Part shown: one piece after another, positions 1 through 5,809 of the stretch | How the letters are laid out: each line of letters opens with the position of its first letter | How positions within the stretch are numbered: position 1 is the stretch's first letter | NCBI GenBank assembly: GCA_021154515.1 | Contig: JAJKIL010000467.1 | Span: 1-5,809, forward strand | Length of the DNA: 5,809 nucleotides | Direction: 5' to 3' | Source: Niastella sp. | GTDB taxonomy: Bacteria > Bacteroidota > Bacteroidia > Chitinophagales > Chitinophagaceae | Notes under the pieces: model-generated | Told to the model about the DNA's origin: nothing | Databases searched by the model: none | What the model saw: the letters and a program-made list of their open reading frames with translations, nothing else | Program-made: the position numbers and the translations under genes

Positions 1-1
1 C

Positions 2-532
2 CTAGGCGTTTAACTTTTCCTGGGTGGCCTCGGCATTTATGCCATTTTCGGCAATTGTAGTTAACGTTGTATCTGTAGCTTTTTCCTCCTGTAAGGTTGG
101 AACGAGTATTTCGGCAATATCTTTTTGTCCCATTGTTTTAGCCAGTGTTATTAAGCTACCATAGCTGGCAATTTCATAATGTTCCACTTTCTGCGCCGCT
201 ATAATCAACGCTACATCGCGTTGGCTGGTACCTGGTTCTGTTTCATCTATTACCTGCCAGCCTTCGTCAAAAAGGCCCTGCAGCCCCATGCATAGCTCCG
301 CCTGTGGTTCAATGCCGATCTTTGAGAATACCTTTTCAAGCCGCTCTTTATGCGTGATAGTTTCTTCCATATGCACGATGAACGCTTCCTGTAACTCGGT
401 ATTCGTGGCGGCTTTGCTCATAGTATCGAGCACATTTACCAAATGTGTTTCTGCCCAGTACAGTTCTTGCAAACAGGTGGTGAAAAAGTCTTGCAGAACT
501 GAATTTTTGCGTGTTTGTGAATTACTCTCCAT
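2..532 (-). CDS. DUF892 / YciE-YciF-like ferritin-fold stress protein
   Basis: This 176-residue protein matches the DUF892 family, four-helix ferritin-like proteins that include E. coli YciE and YciF. Family hallmarks are visible in order: QELYWAE (22-28) in helix 1, HMEET..H..RLE (54-65) in helix 2, the strongly conserved QKVEHYEIASYG (114-125) in helix 3, and LQEEKATD..L (147-157) in helix 4. The repeated Glu and His residues (E23, E57, H61, E117, H118, E120, E149/E150) are the expected di-metal ligands. Length is normal for the family, with no signal peptide, so it should be cytosolic. Family members are induced by osmotic, oxidative or stationary-phase stress, but no biochemical role is firmly established. 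Its divergence from hsp20 fits a stress role by inference. The ATG ending at 530 lacks a good Shine-Dalgarno sequence, which is usual in Bacteroidota. The stop codon is at 2-4, so the gene is complete. Confidence 0.93.
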   Translation of the reverse strand: MESNSQTRKNSVLQDFFTTCLQELYWAETHLVNVLDTMSKAATNTELQEAFIVHMEETITHKERLEKVFSKIGIEPQAELCMGLQGLFDEGWQVIDETEPGTSQRDVALIIAAQKVEHYEIASYGSLITLAKTMGQKDIAEILVPTLQEEKATDTTLTTIAENGINAEATQEKLNA

Positions 533-645
533 ATAGCATCGTTTTTATAAAAAGTTAGGGAATCGGCGAATGCCTGGTATATGTAATTAAAAATCATTCC
601 ACCAGTATTAGTAGTTAAACATTGTTTTCAGGTTTAAGGGTCACA

Positions 646-697
646 TACTGTCATTTTTTCAATCGGCCAACTGACAAAATCTAAAAAAATGACAGTA
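646..697. repeat. Perfect 14-bp inverted repeat in the DUF892-hsp20 divergent promoter region
   Basis: The arm at 646-659 (TACTGTCATTTTTT) is the exact reverse complement of the arm at 684-697, with a 24-bp spacer. A further TGACA word lies in the spacer at 672-676, so TGTCA/TGACA half-sites occur at 649, 672 and 690. No T-run follows the second arm on either strand, so it does not look like a terminator. It is not the CIRCE heat-shock operator (TTAGCACTC-N9-GAGTGCTAA). A regulator-binding site serving one or both flanking genes is the simplest reading, but that is inference. Confidence 0.6.
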
Positions 698-813
698 GTG
701 CTGAAAAAAATTCAGTTGTGTAACTGCTGGTATAACGCTTGATGAGAATTTTTCAGGATTGGCCGATCCATTTAATGATCGTCATTATTTAATAACAAAA
801 AAAGAGGTTAACT

Positions 814-1263
814 ATGTCTGTTATCAAAAGAAATGGAAATAGCTCTCCTGCTTTTCCATCCATATTCGATGATTTTTTTAGCCGTGAATTTTTCAACTGG
901 GGCAATAGTAATTTCTCACCCACCAGCACTACCGTTCCCGCTGTAAACATTAAGGAAAGTGCTGATGATTTTAAAGTAGAAGTTGCTGCACCCGGTATGG
1001 AAAAGAAAGACTTTAATATTACTTTGAACGGCAATCAGCTTACCATCAGTTCTGCCAAACAATTTGAAGAAACAAAGAAGGAAGAGAGCTATACCCGCCG
1101 GGAATTCAGCTATCAGTCTTTCACCAGGACTTTTCAGCTTCCCAAGGACGTGGTAGACGCTGAAAGAATTATGGCGACTTACGAAAACGGCCTCTTAAAT
1201 TTAACTATCCCTAAAAGGGAAGAGGCTAAGCAAAAAGGGCCAAAACAGATCTCAATTAATTAA
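814..1263 (+). CDS. hsp20: Small heat-shock protein, Hsp20/alpha-crystallin family
   Basis: This is a 149-residue ATP-independent holdase chaperone that binds unfolding proteins in the cytosol, keeping them ready for refolding by DnaK-type machines. A short Phe-rich N-terminal arm (about 1-41, with FDDFFSREFF at 18-27) precedes the alpha-crystallin domain (about 42-135). That domain contains VNIKESADDFKVEVAAPGM (44-62), the family signature YENGLLNLTIPKR (123-135) and the preceding DVVDAERI strand. The C-terminal tail carries an I-x-I motif (ISI, 146-148), the element that docks on neighbouring subunits in sHSP oligomers. The start is well supported: an AAAGAGG Shine-Dalgarno-like element at 801-807 sits 7 bp before ATG, notable because most genes here lack one. 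The gene is divergent from the DUF892 gene, and a strong terminator follows directly. The inverted repeat at 646-697 is a candidate control site. Length is typical and the gene is intact. Confidence 0.97.
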   Translation: MSVIKRNGNSSPAFPSIFDDFFSREFFNWGNSNFSPTSTTVPAVNIKESADDFKVEVAAPGMEKKDFNITLNGNQLTISSAKQFEETKKEESYTRREFSYQSFTRTFQLPKDVVDAERIMATYENGLLNLTIPKREEAKQKGPKQISIN

Positions 1264-1266
1264 CAC

Positions 1267-1292
1267 AAGCCCGCCCCCCTGGGCGGGTTTTT
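1267..1292 (+). terminator. Intrinsic terminator of hsp20
   Basis: CCCGCCC (1270-1276) pairs perfectly with GGGCGGG (1281-1287) around a 4-nt loop. The stem extends outward by G-U and two A-U pairs, and TTTTT follows at 1288-1292. It begins 4 bp after the hsp20 stop codon. This is a textbook rho-independent terminator on the plus strand. Confidence 0.93.
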
Positions 1293-1308
1293 ATTACAAT
1301 TTATTGCT

Positions 1309-1608
1309 ATGGAACCGAGATATGAAATTGTGGTAAATGTTCGTGTGCCTGAAGGATATGTTGACGCCGGCCGTTTCCCCCTCACTGGTGATCTCGACGC
1401 AGCGGTTGATCTTTTTGCGCAATTAAGTGGTGCAGACAACCCCACAAGTCCGGCTGCCATTCGCTTTGATCTGTTAGAAATAAGAGATGCACTGTCCACT
1501 GTGCTTAAAACCCGGTTTGCCATTCTCTGTGAAGCTGGTGATAATTGTAAATTGATATTACGCGAAACCTTTCGACTATTGACACTTAAACCAATAACGC
1601 CCTTTTAA
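1309..1608 (+). CDS. Hypothetical protein, 99 aa
   Basis: I do not recognise the family. The protein is 99 residues and begins MEPRYEIVVNVRVPEGYVDA. The pattern suggests a small alpha/beta fold: a hydrophobic beta strand (EIVVNVRV, 6-13), a glycine/proline turn, an acidic amphipathic helix (DLDAAVDLFAQL, 28-39), a second helix (IRFDLLEIRDALSTVL, 51-66), then a stretch with two cysteines (FAILCEAGDNCKLILRETFRLL, C74 and C80) that may form a final strand and helix. There is no signal peptide or membrane segment. Codon use resembles its neighbours, and the competing antisense frame (1260-1523) reads as low-quality protein, so the plus strand is preferred. The start is the only ATG available and has no Shine-Dalgarno sequence. 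The gene lies 45 bp after hsp20 but behind its terminator, so it needs its own promoter or read-through. It converges on cphB with a 13-bp gap. Confidence 0.65.
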   Translation: MEPRYEIVVNVRVPEGYVDAGRFPLTGDLDAAVDLFAQLSGADNPTSPAAIRFDLLEIRDALSTVLKTRFAILCEAGDNCKLILRETFRLLTLKPITPF

Positions 1609-1621
1609 AACGGCGCCGCAC

Positions 1622-2488
1622 TTACTGCATTCCCGGCCGCATTGGCTGATTGGTGGCGAGATCGTATTTTTCGCCCTGTGAAAGAATGTGCACAATGATA
1701 TTTTCTACCGAAATAGGCATTTGGTCGGTAATATCTATGAGGTTCGTGTACGTTATGTTCTTTCCATTTAAAATAGTGAGGATGCCTGAGCCAATTACTT
1801 CAATATTGTTTCCGGCTGAAATGATCATGCCCGTATCTTCGGCCAGTCCAAAACCAATGATACCGGGTTGTACGGCCACTGCCTGCGCCAGCCGGTTAAA
1901 GCGACCTCTTTTTTCAAAATGCGTATCTATGATCACATTGGAAATAAAATCGAACCCGGTGCTGAATTTTATTTCTCCTTTCAGATGCGCCCGGGTAGCG
2001 TTGCCATCATAGATCATGGTGCCACCCATGGCCATGGCGCCTGCACTGGTGCCGGCCACTACAATAGGCTCTTCCAGATACCGCCTTTTAATACAGGCCA
2101 GGAATTCAGTACCGCCCAATATGGAGGTGAGTCTTAACTGGTCGCCACCTGTAAAAATGATGCAATTACAGGCGCCTAACCTTTCCAGATGTTCTTCTGT
2201 ATCTACCTGGTCGCGGTGGGTGATAAAAAGATGGCTCATATTATCACACCCCAATTTTCCAAATGCCTTGCAATAGGTTTCTTCCATTTTTTCAGGAAAG
2301 GAAGAAGCCGTGGTGATCAGTTCAATCTTGGGCGTACCCTGTTGTTTTTCCAGGAGTTTAACGATCTGTCGCAAAATACCCGTTTCAAAAAAATCGAACC
2401 GGGAGTTTTCCGTAGCGCTTTTTATGTAATCGATCCCTTTGTCTTCGGCCCCTCCAATAGGCACCAGAATTCCTTTTATATCAGCCAT
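1622..2488 (-). CDS. cphB: Cyanophycinase (peptidase family S51), intracellular
   Basis: This 288-residue serine exopeptidase cuts the storage polymer cyanophycin (multi-L-arginyl-poly-L-aspartate) into beta-Asp-Arg dipeptides. Family motifs appear in order: ILVPIGGAEDKG (7-18), FTGGDQLRL (112-120), the nucleophile elbow GTSAGAMAM (146-154) with Ser148, DTHFEKRGRFNRL (188-200) with His190, and GLAEDTG (214-220) with Glu217. These three residues keep the same +16 spacing from the Ser132, His174 and Glu201 I recall for Synechocystis CphB, so the catalytic triad looks complete. There is no signal peptide, so it should be cytosolic, unlike the secreted CphE type used for scavenging external cyanophycin. 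It is slightly longer than the cyanobacterial enzyme (about 271 aa), with an extended C-terminus. It is divergent from iaaA, which handles its product, and near cphA. AAGGA abuts the ATG directly, too close for a standard ribosome site. Confidence 0.96.
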   Translation of the reverse strand: MADIKGILVPIGGAEDKGIDYIKSATENSRFDFFETGILRQIVKLLEKQQGTPKIELITTASSFPEKMEETYCKAFGKLGCDNMSHLFITHRDQVDTEEHLERLGACNCIIFTGGDQLRLTSILGGTEFLACIKRRYLEEPIVVAGTSAGAMAMGGTMIYDGNATRAHLKGEIKFSTGFDFISNVIIDTHFEKRGRFNRLAQAVAVQPGIIGFGLAEDTGMIISAGNNIEVIGSGILTILNGKNITYTNLIDITDQMPISVENIIVHILSQGEKYDLATNQPMRPGMQ

Positions 2489-2515
2489 TCCTTACATATT
2501 AATATTGATCATAAA

Positions 2516-2543
2516 CAACGATACTGTATGTATAACAGGCAAA
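2516..2543 (-). promoter_or_regulatory. Possible Bacteroidota-type promoter for cphB
   Basis: On the minus strand, TTTG (complement of 2540-2543) is followed after 16 bp by TATCGTTG (complement of 2516-2523). This resembles the Bacteroidota consensus TTTG / TAnnTTTG with one mismatch in the -7 box and a spacer a little shorter than usual. The -7 box would lie about 27 bp upstream of the cphB ATG. Support is weak and comes from pattern only. Confidence 0.3.
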
Positions 2544-2552
2544 CCATGGCTT

Positions 2553-2579
2553 AGTTATTGAACGACTCCTTCAATAACT
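2553..2579. repeat. 10-bp perfect inverted repeat (hairpin or operator) upstream of iaaA
   Basis: AGTTATTGAA (2553-2562) is the exact reverse complement of TTCAATAACT (2570-2579), separated by a 7-nt loop. It lies 20 bp before the preferred iaaA start at 2600, in the 111-bp region shared with divergent cphB. No T-run follows in the plus direction, so it is not an intrinsic terminator. It could be an operator for a dimeric regulator or an RNA hairpin in the iaaA leader. Which of these it is cannot be told from sequence. Confidence 0.55.
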
Positions 2580-2599
2580 TTAAAAAAATTAGCTCCTAT

Positions 2600-3514
2600 A
2601 TGAATGAACAATTTGCCATAGCCATTCATGGCGGTGCCGGCACGCTTCATAGAGAACGCTTTTCACAAAGCGTAGTGCAACAATATGAAAAGGCGTTGCG
2701 GCAGGCCCTGCAGGCTGGCTTACACATCCTGCAAAATGGAGGCCGCAGCCTCGATGCGGTGGAAACGGCTGTTATGGAACTGGAAGATTGTCCATTTTTC
2801 AATGCAGGCCGGGGTGCCGTTTTCAATGCAGATGGCGGACATACCCTCGATGCGGCCATCATGGATGGAAGCACACTGGCAGCCGGCGCAGTGGCTGCCC
2901 TCAGCGGTTTTAAAAGCCCTATACAAGTCGCCAGGGCTGTTATGGAACGAACGAGGTACGTTTTACTGAGCGGACAGGGCGCTGCTGAGTTTGCCCGGGA
3001 GCAGGGGATGGAGGAAGCAACGGCTGATTATTTTTATACCGACCTCCGCTACCACCAATGGAAGAAGAAACAGGAGAACGAGCGGGACCAGTCGGCTGAT
3101 CTGAATTTTGGTACTGTAGGCGCCGTTGCGCTGGATAAAGAGGGCAACCTGGCGGCTGCTACCAGTACCGGCGGCCTTACCAATAAACAATATGGCAGGG
3201 TGGGTGATAGCCCTATTATTGGCTGCGGTACTTATGCCAACAACAATACCTGCGCCGTTTCCTGTACCGGCGATGGGGAACATTTTATCAGGGCCGTGGC
3301 AGCCTATGATATTTCCTGCCTCATTGAATATAAATTGCTTACTCTGCCTGAAGCATGTGCTTATTCCATACAACGGCTTGAAAAAATAAATGGCAGGGGC
3401 GGGCTGATAGCCATCGATCGCTGGGGTAACATACAAATGCCATACAATTCAGAAGGTATGTACAGGGCTTGCTGCAATGTCAATGGGGAGATCACTATCA
3501 GGATCTTTGAATAG
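2600..3514 (+). CDS. iaaA: Isoaspartyl peptidase / beta-aspartyl dipeptidase (plant-type asparaginase, Ntn hydrolase)
   Basis: This 304-residue family T2 Ntn-hydrolase precursor is expected to self-cleave before Thr172 into an alpha chain (1-171) and a beta chain (172-304) whose new N-terminal Thr is the nucleophile. Here its likely substrate is beta-Asp-Arg released by CphB, giving free Asp and Arg. Motifs: IHGGAG (9-14), NAGRGAVFNADGGHTLDAAIMDG (68-90), the cleavage site GTVGAVALD (171-179), TSTGG (188-192), YGRVGDSPIIGCGTY (198-212) and CTGDGEHFIRA (222-232). Thr172, Thr190, Arg200, Asp203 and Thr223 keep a constant offset of 7 from the active-site residues I recall for E. coli EcAIII (Thr179, Thr197, Arg207, Asp210, Thr230). 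A charged linker (150-168) precedes the cleavage site, as usual. The frame opens at a TTG at 2558, but the extra 14 residues are not family-like and the TTG lies inside an inverted repeat, so ATG 2600 is chosen. The next plus-strand gene, 100 bp on, is cphA. Confidence 0.95.
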   Translation: MNEQFAIAIHGGAGTLHRERFSQSVVQQYEKALRQALQAGLHILQNGGRSLDAVETAVMELEDCPFFNAGRGAVFNADGGHTLDAAIMDGSTLAAGAVAALSGFKSPIQVARAVMERTRYVLLSGQGAAEFAREQGMEEATADYFYTDLRYHQWKKKQENERDQSADLNFGTVGAVALDKEGNLAAATSTGGLTNKQYGRVGDSPIIGCGTYANNNTCAVSCTGDGEHFIRAVAAYDISCLIEYKLLTLPEACAYSIQRLEKINGRGGLIAIDRWGNIQMPYNSEGMYRACCNVNGEITIRIFE

Positions 3515-3552
3515 CTGTAGAAATGTTTTCACCATTGAAACAGCGCTCCACA

Positions 3553-3580
3553 TTGACTTTCGTGACTTTTATGGTATAAT
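3553..3580 (+). promoter_or_regulatory. Possible promoter for cphA
   Basis: TTGACT (3553-3558) and TATAAT (3575-3580) are separated by 16 bp in the iaaA-cphA gap, close to the E. coli sigma-70 consensus. Transcription would start near 3587 and leave a leader of about 28 nt. Bacteroidota housekeeping sigma factor prefers TTTG / TAnnTTTG, and no clean match to that is seen here. The similarity could therefore be chance in AT-rich DNA. Confidence 0.35.
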
Positions 3581-3614
3581 AATTTATTGTTTCTTTTTAA
3601 ACTTTAATATTACT

Positions 3615-5809
3615 ATGAAAGTGATTGATATTAAAGCAACGGCGGGACCAAACTACTGGTCGGTGAGAAAACATAAGTTGATTGTGATGTTACTTGACCT
3701 GGAAGAGCTGGAAGAACAACCAACCAATTGTATTCCGGGATTTTACGAACGCCTTATAACATTACTGCCTTCTCTTGTAGAACATCGCTGTTCGGAAGGG
3801 ATACGCGGCGGCTTTTTTAAACGGGTACAGGATGGCACCTGGATGGGGCATGTAATAGAACATATTGCGCTGGAATTACAATTCCTGGCAGGGATGCACA
3901 CAGGTTTTGGGCGTACGCGCGGAGCGGGTAAAAAGGGGTTGTACCAGGTGGTGTTTGCTTATGAAGATGTAGAAGCTGGTAAATATGCAGCGCAGGCCGC
4001 CGTGCGGATAGCCGGGGCGCTCATCAAGGGAAGCCCTTATAATATCCAGGACGACATTGATGCCATAGAATCCATAGCAGGAAAGAACCGGTTAGGCCCC
4101 AGCACCAATGCTATTGTGCAGGAGGCCATCAGGCGAAATATCCCGGTTATGCGGCTCAACGATGAGTCGTTCCTTCAGTTAGGTTATGGCGCCGCACAGC
4201 AAAGGATCCAGGCAACCATTGCCTCCACCACTGGTAATATTGCCGTAGACATTGCCTGCAATAAACAGGTTACTAAACAACTATTGCATAGCAACTATAT
4301 ACCGGTACCTGAGGGCCGGGTGATAAGTGAAGAAGAACAATTATTACCGGTCATCGATGAAATTGGCTATCCTGTTGTTTTAAAACCCCTGGATGGTTGC
4401 CAGGGTAATGGCATTACCACCAATATAAAAAATTACAAAGAGGCGCTTAGTGCATTCAGGCTGGCTAAACAAACCAGCCCGGAATTGATCTGTGAAAAAT
4501 GCATTGCCGGCTCTGATTACCGGATTCTGGTTGTAGATTATAAGTATACGGCCGCTGCCTTGCGAACACCACCGGCTGTCACTGGCGATGGCAGGCATAC
4601 CATTCGTGAACTGATAGACAGGATCAACGCAGATCCCAACAGAGGCAATGACCACGAAAAGGTGTTAACCCAAATAAAGATCGATGAAGTAACGCAGGGG
4701 TTAATAAGAAAAAAAGGGTATACGCCCGATAGTGTCCTCCCAGCAGGGTATAAGTTATTATTGAAAACAACCGCCAACCTCAGCACCGGCGGTACTGCCG
4801 AAGACGTTACCGACGAGGTGCATCCTGATAATATAGCTTTGTTTGAACGTATAGCCCGGCTGGTGGGTTTGAATATTTGTGGGATTGATATTATGGCGGC
4901 TGATCTAAGTACGCCCATTACGCATAATGGCGGGGCTGTGCTGGAAGTGAATGCAGCGCCGGGACTGCGGATGCACCTGTCTCCTTCAAAAGGTAAACCC
5001 CGTCCGGTAGCAAAGGCCATCGTTGATATGCTGTTCCCGGCTCAAAAAAACGGACGCATCCCCATTATGGCCATCACCGGCACCAATGGTAAAACCACTA
5101 CCACCAGGCTGCTGGCGCATATTACCAAACAGGCTGGCTATAAGGTGGGGTATACTACCACCGATGGCATCTACATCCAGGATCAAATGATTGTGAAAGG
5201 CGATTGTACCGGTCCGGAATCGACCAGGATCGTGTTAAAAGACCCCGGGGTGAACATGGCTGTGCTGGAGTGTGCACGGGGAGGAATTTTACGGGCTGGT
5301 CTCGGCTTCGACCAATGTGATGTGGCTATTGTTACCAATATTGCTGAAGATCATCTCGGGATGCAAGGCATCGATTCACTGGAAGATCTGGCAAGGGTAA
5401 AATTGGTAGTGCCCGAATCAGTTCATGCCGATGGATATGCCATCCTGAATGCAGATGATGAGTTAGTGCTTAAGATGAGTGAAAATCTTCATTGTAATGT
5501 GGCGTATTTTACTATGAATCCCGATAATATGCAGGTACAGCAACATATAAAAAATGGCGGTCTGGCAGCTGTATATGAAAACGGGTATCTTACCATCAGA
5601 CAGGGACAAATGGTATACACCCTGGCAAAGGCAGCAGATATACCGATCACTTTTTCGGGAACCGCCGATTTCAATATTCAAAACATATTACCTGCAACAT
5701 TGGCGGCCTTTATACAAAGGATCTATCCCGGCCGTATTGCCGAAGCGTTAAAGACCTTTATTCCATGCCCTGAAACCATTCCGGGAAGAATGAATGTATT
5801 TGATTTTAA
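3615..5809 (+). CDS. cphA: Cyanophycin synthetase, CphA1 type (3' end cut by window)
   Basis: The frame runs uninterrupted from ATG 3615 to the window edge, giving 731 residues of an expected 870-900. The last three bases (TAA) are out of frame. The enzyme builds cyanophycin in the cytosol, adding Asp to the backbone and Arg to its side chain with ATP. The N domain (about 1-160) starts MKVIDIKATAGPNYWSVRKH, as family members do, and carries HVIEH (79-83), matching the HxxEH site reported to trim polymer into primers. The ATP-grasp domain (about 165-470) has VVLKPLDGCQGNG (254-266, Lys257), GIDIMAADL (423-431, Asp425) and EVNAAPGLRMHLSP (444-457). The Mur-ligase-like domain (from about 480) has P-loop ITGTNGKTTTTR (487-498, Lys493), DCTGPESTR, LECARGGILRAGLGF, TNIAEDHLG and, at the edge, PGRMNVFDF (723-731). 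An intact P-loop argues for CphA1 rather than CphA2, which lacks this activity. No Shine-Dalgarno sequence is seen. The ATP-grasp loop is atypical (Cys262, Asn265). Confidence 0.97.
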   Translation, partial: MKVIDIKATAGPNYWSVRKHKLIVMLLDLEELEEQPTNCIPGFYERLITLLPSLVEHRCSEGIRGGFFKRVQDGTWMGHVIEHIALELQFLAGMHTGFGRTRGAGKKGLYQVVFAYEDVEAGKYAAQAAVRIAGALIKGSPYNIQDDIDAIESIAGKNRLGPSTNAIVQEAIRRNIPVMRLNDESFLQLGYGAAQQRIQATIASTTGNIAVDIACNKQVTKQLLHSNYIPVPEGRVISEEEQLLPVIDEIGYPVVLKPLDGCQGNGITTNIKNYKEALSAFRLAKQTSPELICEKCIAGSDYRILVVDYKYTAAALRTPPAVTGDGRHTIRELIDRINADPNRGNDHEKVLTQIKIDEVTQGLIRKKGYTPDSVLPAGYKLLLKTTANLSTGGTAEDVTDEVHPDNIALFERIARLVGLNICGIDIMAADLSTPITHNGGAVLEVNAAPGLRMHLSPSKGKPRPVAKAIVDMLFPAQKNGRIPIMAITGTNGKTTTTRLLAHITKQAGYKVGYTTTDGIYIQDQMIVKGDCTGPESTRIVLKDPGVNMAVLECARGGILRAGLGFDQCDVAIVTNIAEDHLGMQGIDSLEDLARVKLVVPESVHADGYAILNADDELVLKMSENLHCNVAYFTMNPDNMQVQQHIKNGGLAAVYENGYLTIRQGQMVYTLAKAADIPITFSGTADFNIQNILPATLAAFIQRIYPGRIAEALKTFIPCPETIPGRMNVFDF

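Noticed and set aside
646..697. Inverted repeat as the ends of a small transposable element (MITE)
   Set aside because: The 52-bp span is too short, no flanking target duplication is visible, and no second copy occurs in the window.
1260..1523. Minus-strand 87-codon frame antisense to the 99-aa gene
   Set aside because: It is low-complexity Ser/Arg/Pro-rich sequence with no recognisable motif. The plus-strand frame has a better protein pattern.
1598..1615. CGCCCTTTTAAAACGGCG near-palindrome as a bidirectional terminator
   Set aside because: It has one mismatched pair, only four G-C-rich outer pairs, an AT-rich centre and no T-run on the plus side, so the hairpin would be weak.
2558..2599. 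N-terminal extension of the isoaspartyl peptidase from a TTG start
   Set aside because: The 14 added residues do not resemble the family, the codon lies within an inverted repeat, and ATG 2600 places the first conserved strand and IHGGAG motif at the usual distance from the start.
3524..3542. TGTTTTCA-ccat-TGAAACA hairpin after iaaA as a terminator
   Set aside because: The stem is short with a bulged T and is followed by GCGCTCC rather than a T-run.
4380..5186. Minus-strand frames inside cphA (4380-4655, 4538-5020, 4986-5186)
   Set aside because: They are shadows of the uninterrupted, motif-rich cphA frame on the plus strand.
5807..5809. TAA at the window edge as the cphA stop codon
   Set aside because: It is out of frame. 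The last full codon is TTT at 5805-5807, and known CphA proteins continue well past the GRMN(V/L)FDF motif.

Overview
The window looks like chromosomal DNA of a Bacteroidota bacterium. The protein flavour (DUF892 ferritin-like protein, Bacteroidota-style Hsp20, cyanophycin enzymes), moderate GC, long AT-rich leaders and mostly absent Shine-Dalgarno sequences suggest a Chitinophaga/Niastella-type member of the Chitinophagaceae. That placement is an inference from protein character, not a database match.

Left part (1-1608), stress genes: a DUF892 (YciE/YciF-like) ferritin-fold protein on the minus strand is divergent from an Hsp20 small heat-shock chaperone on the plus strand. The 281-bp gap between them holds a perfect 14-bp inverted repeat and three copies of an ATCGGC(C/G)AA-type word. 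Hsp20 ends in a very clear intrinsic terminator, and only 16 bp past its T-run a 99-aa protein of unknown function begins.

Right part (1622-5809), a cyanophycin storage module: cyanophycinase (cphB, minus strand) is divergent from an isoaspartyl peptidase/beta-aspartyl dipeptidase (iaaA, plus strand), followed by cyanophycin synthetase (cphA, plus strand). The window edge cuts cphA after 731 codons with the frame still open. The three enzymes form a full cycle. CphA polymerises Asp and Arg into multi-L-arginyl-poly-L-aspartate using ATP. CphB cuts the polymer to beta-Asp-Arg dipeptides. IaaA splits these to free Asp and Arg. Catalytic residues are intact in CphB (Ser148, His190, Glu217), IaaA (Thr172, Thr190, Arg200, Asp203, Thr223) and the visible part of CphA (N-domain HxxEH at 79-83, ATP-grasp Lys257, Mur-ligase-type P-loop Lys493).

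The system itself is a known type rather than a new one. The points most worth a second look are the two strong inverted repeats in the divergent promoter regions, the unusual ATP-grasp loop of CphA, and the unknown 99-aa gene behind the hsp20 terminator. No RNA genes, CRISPR arrays, insertion sequences or attachment sites were seen.
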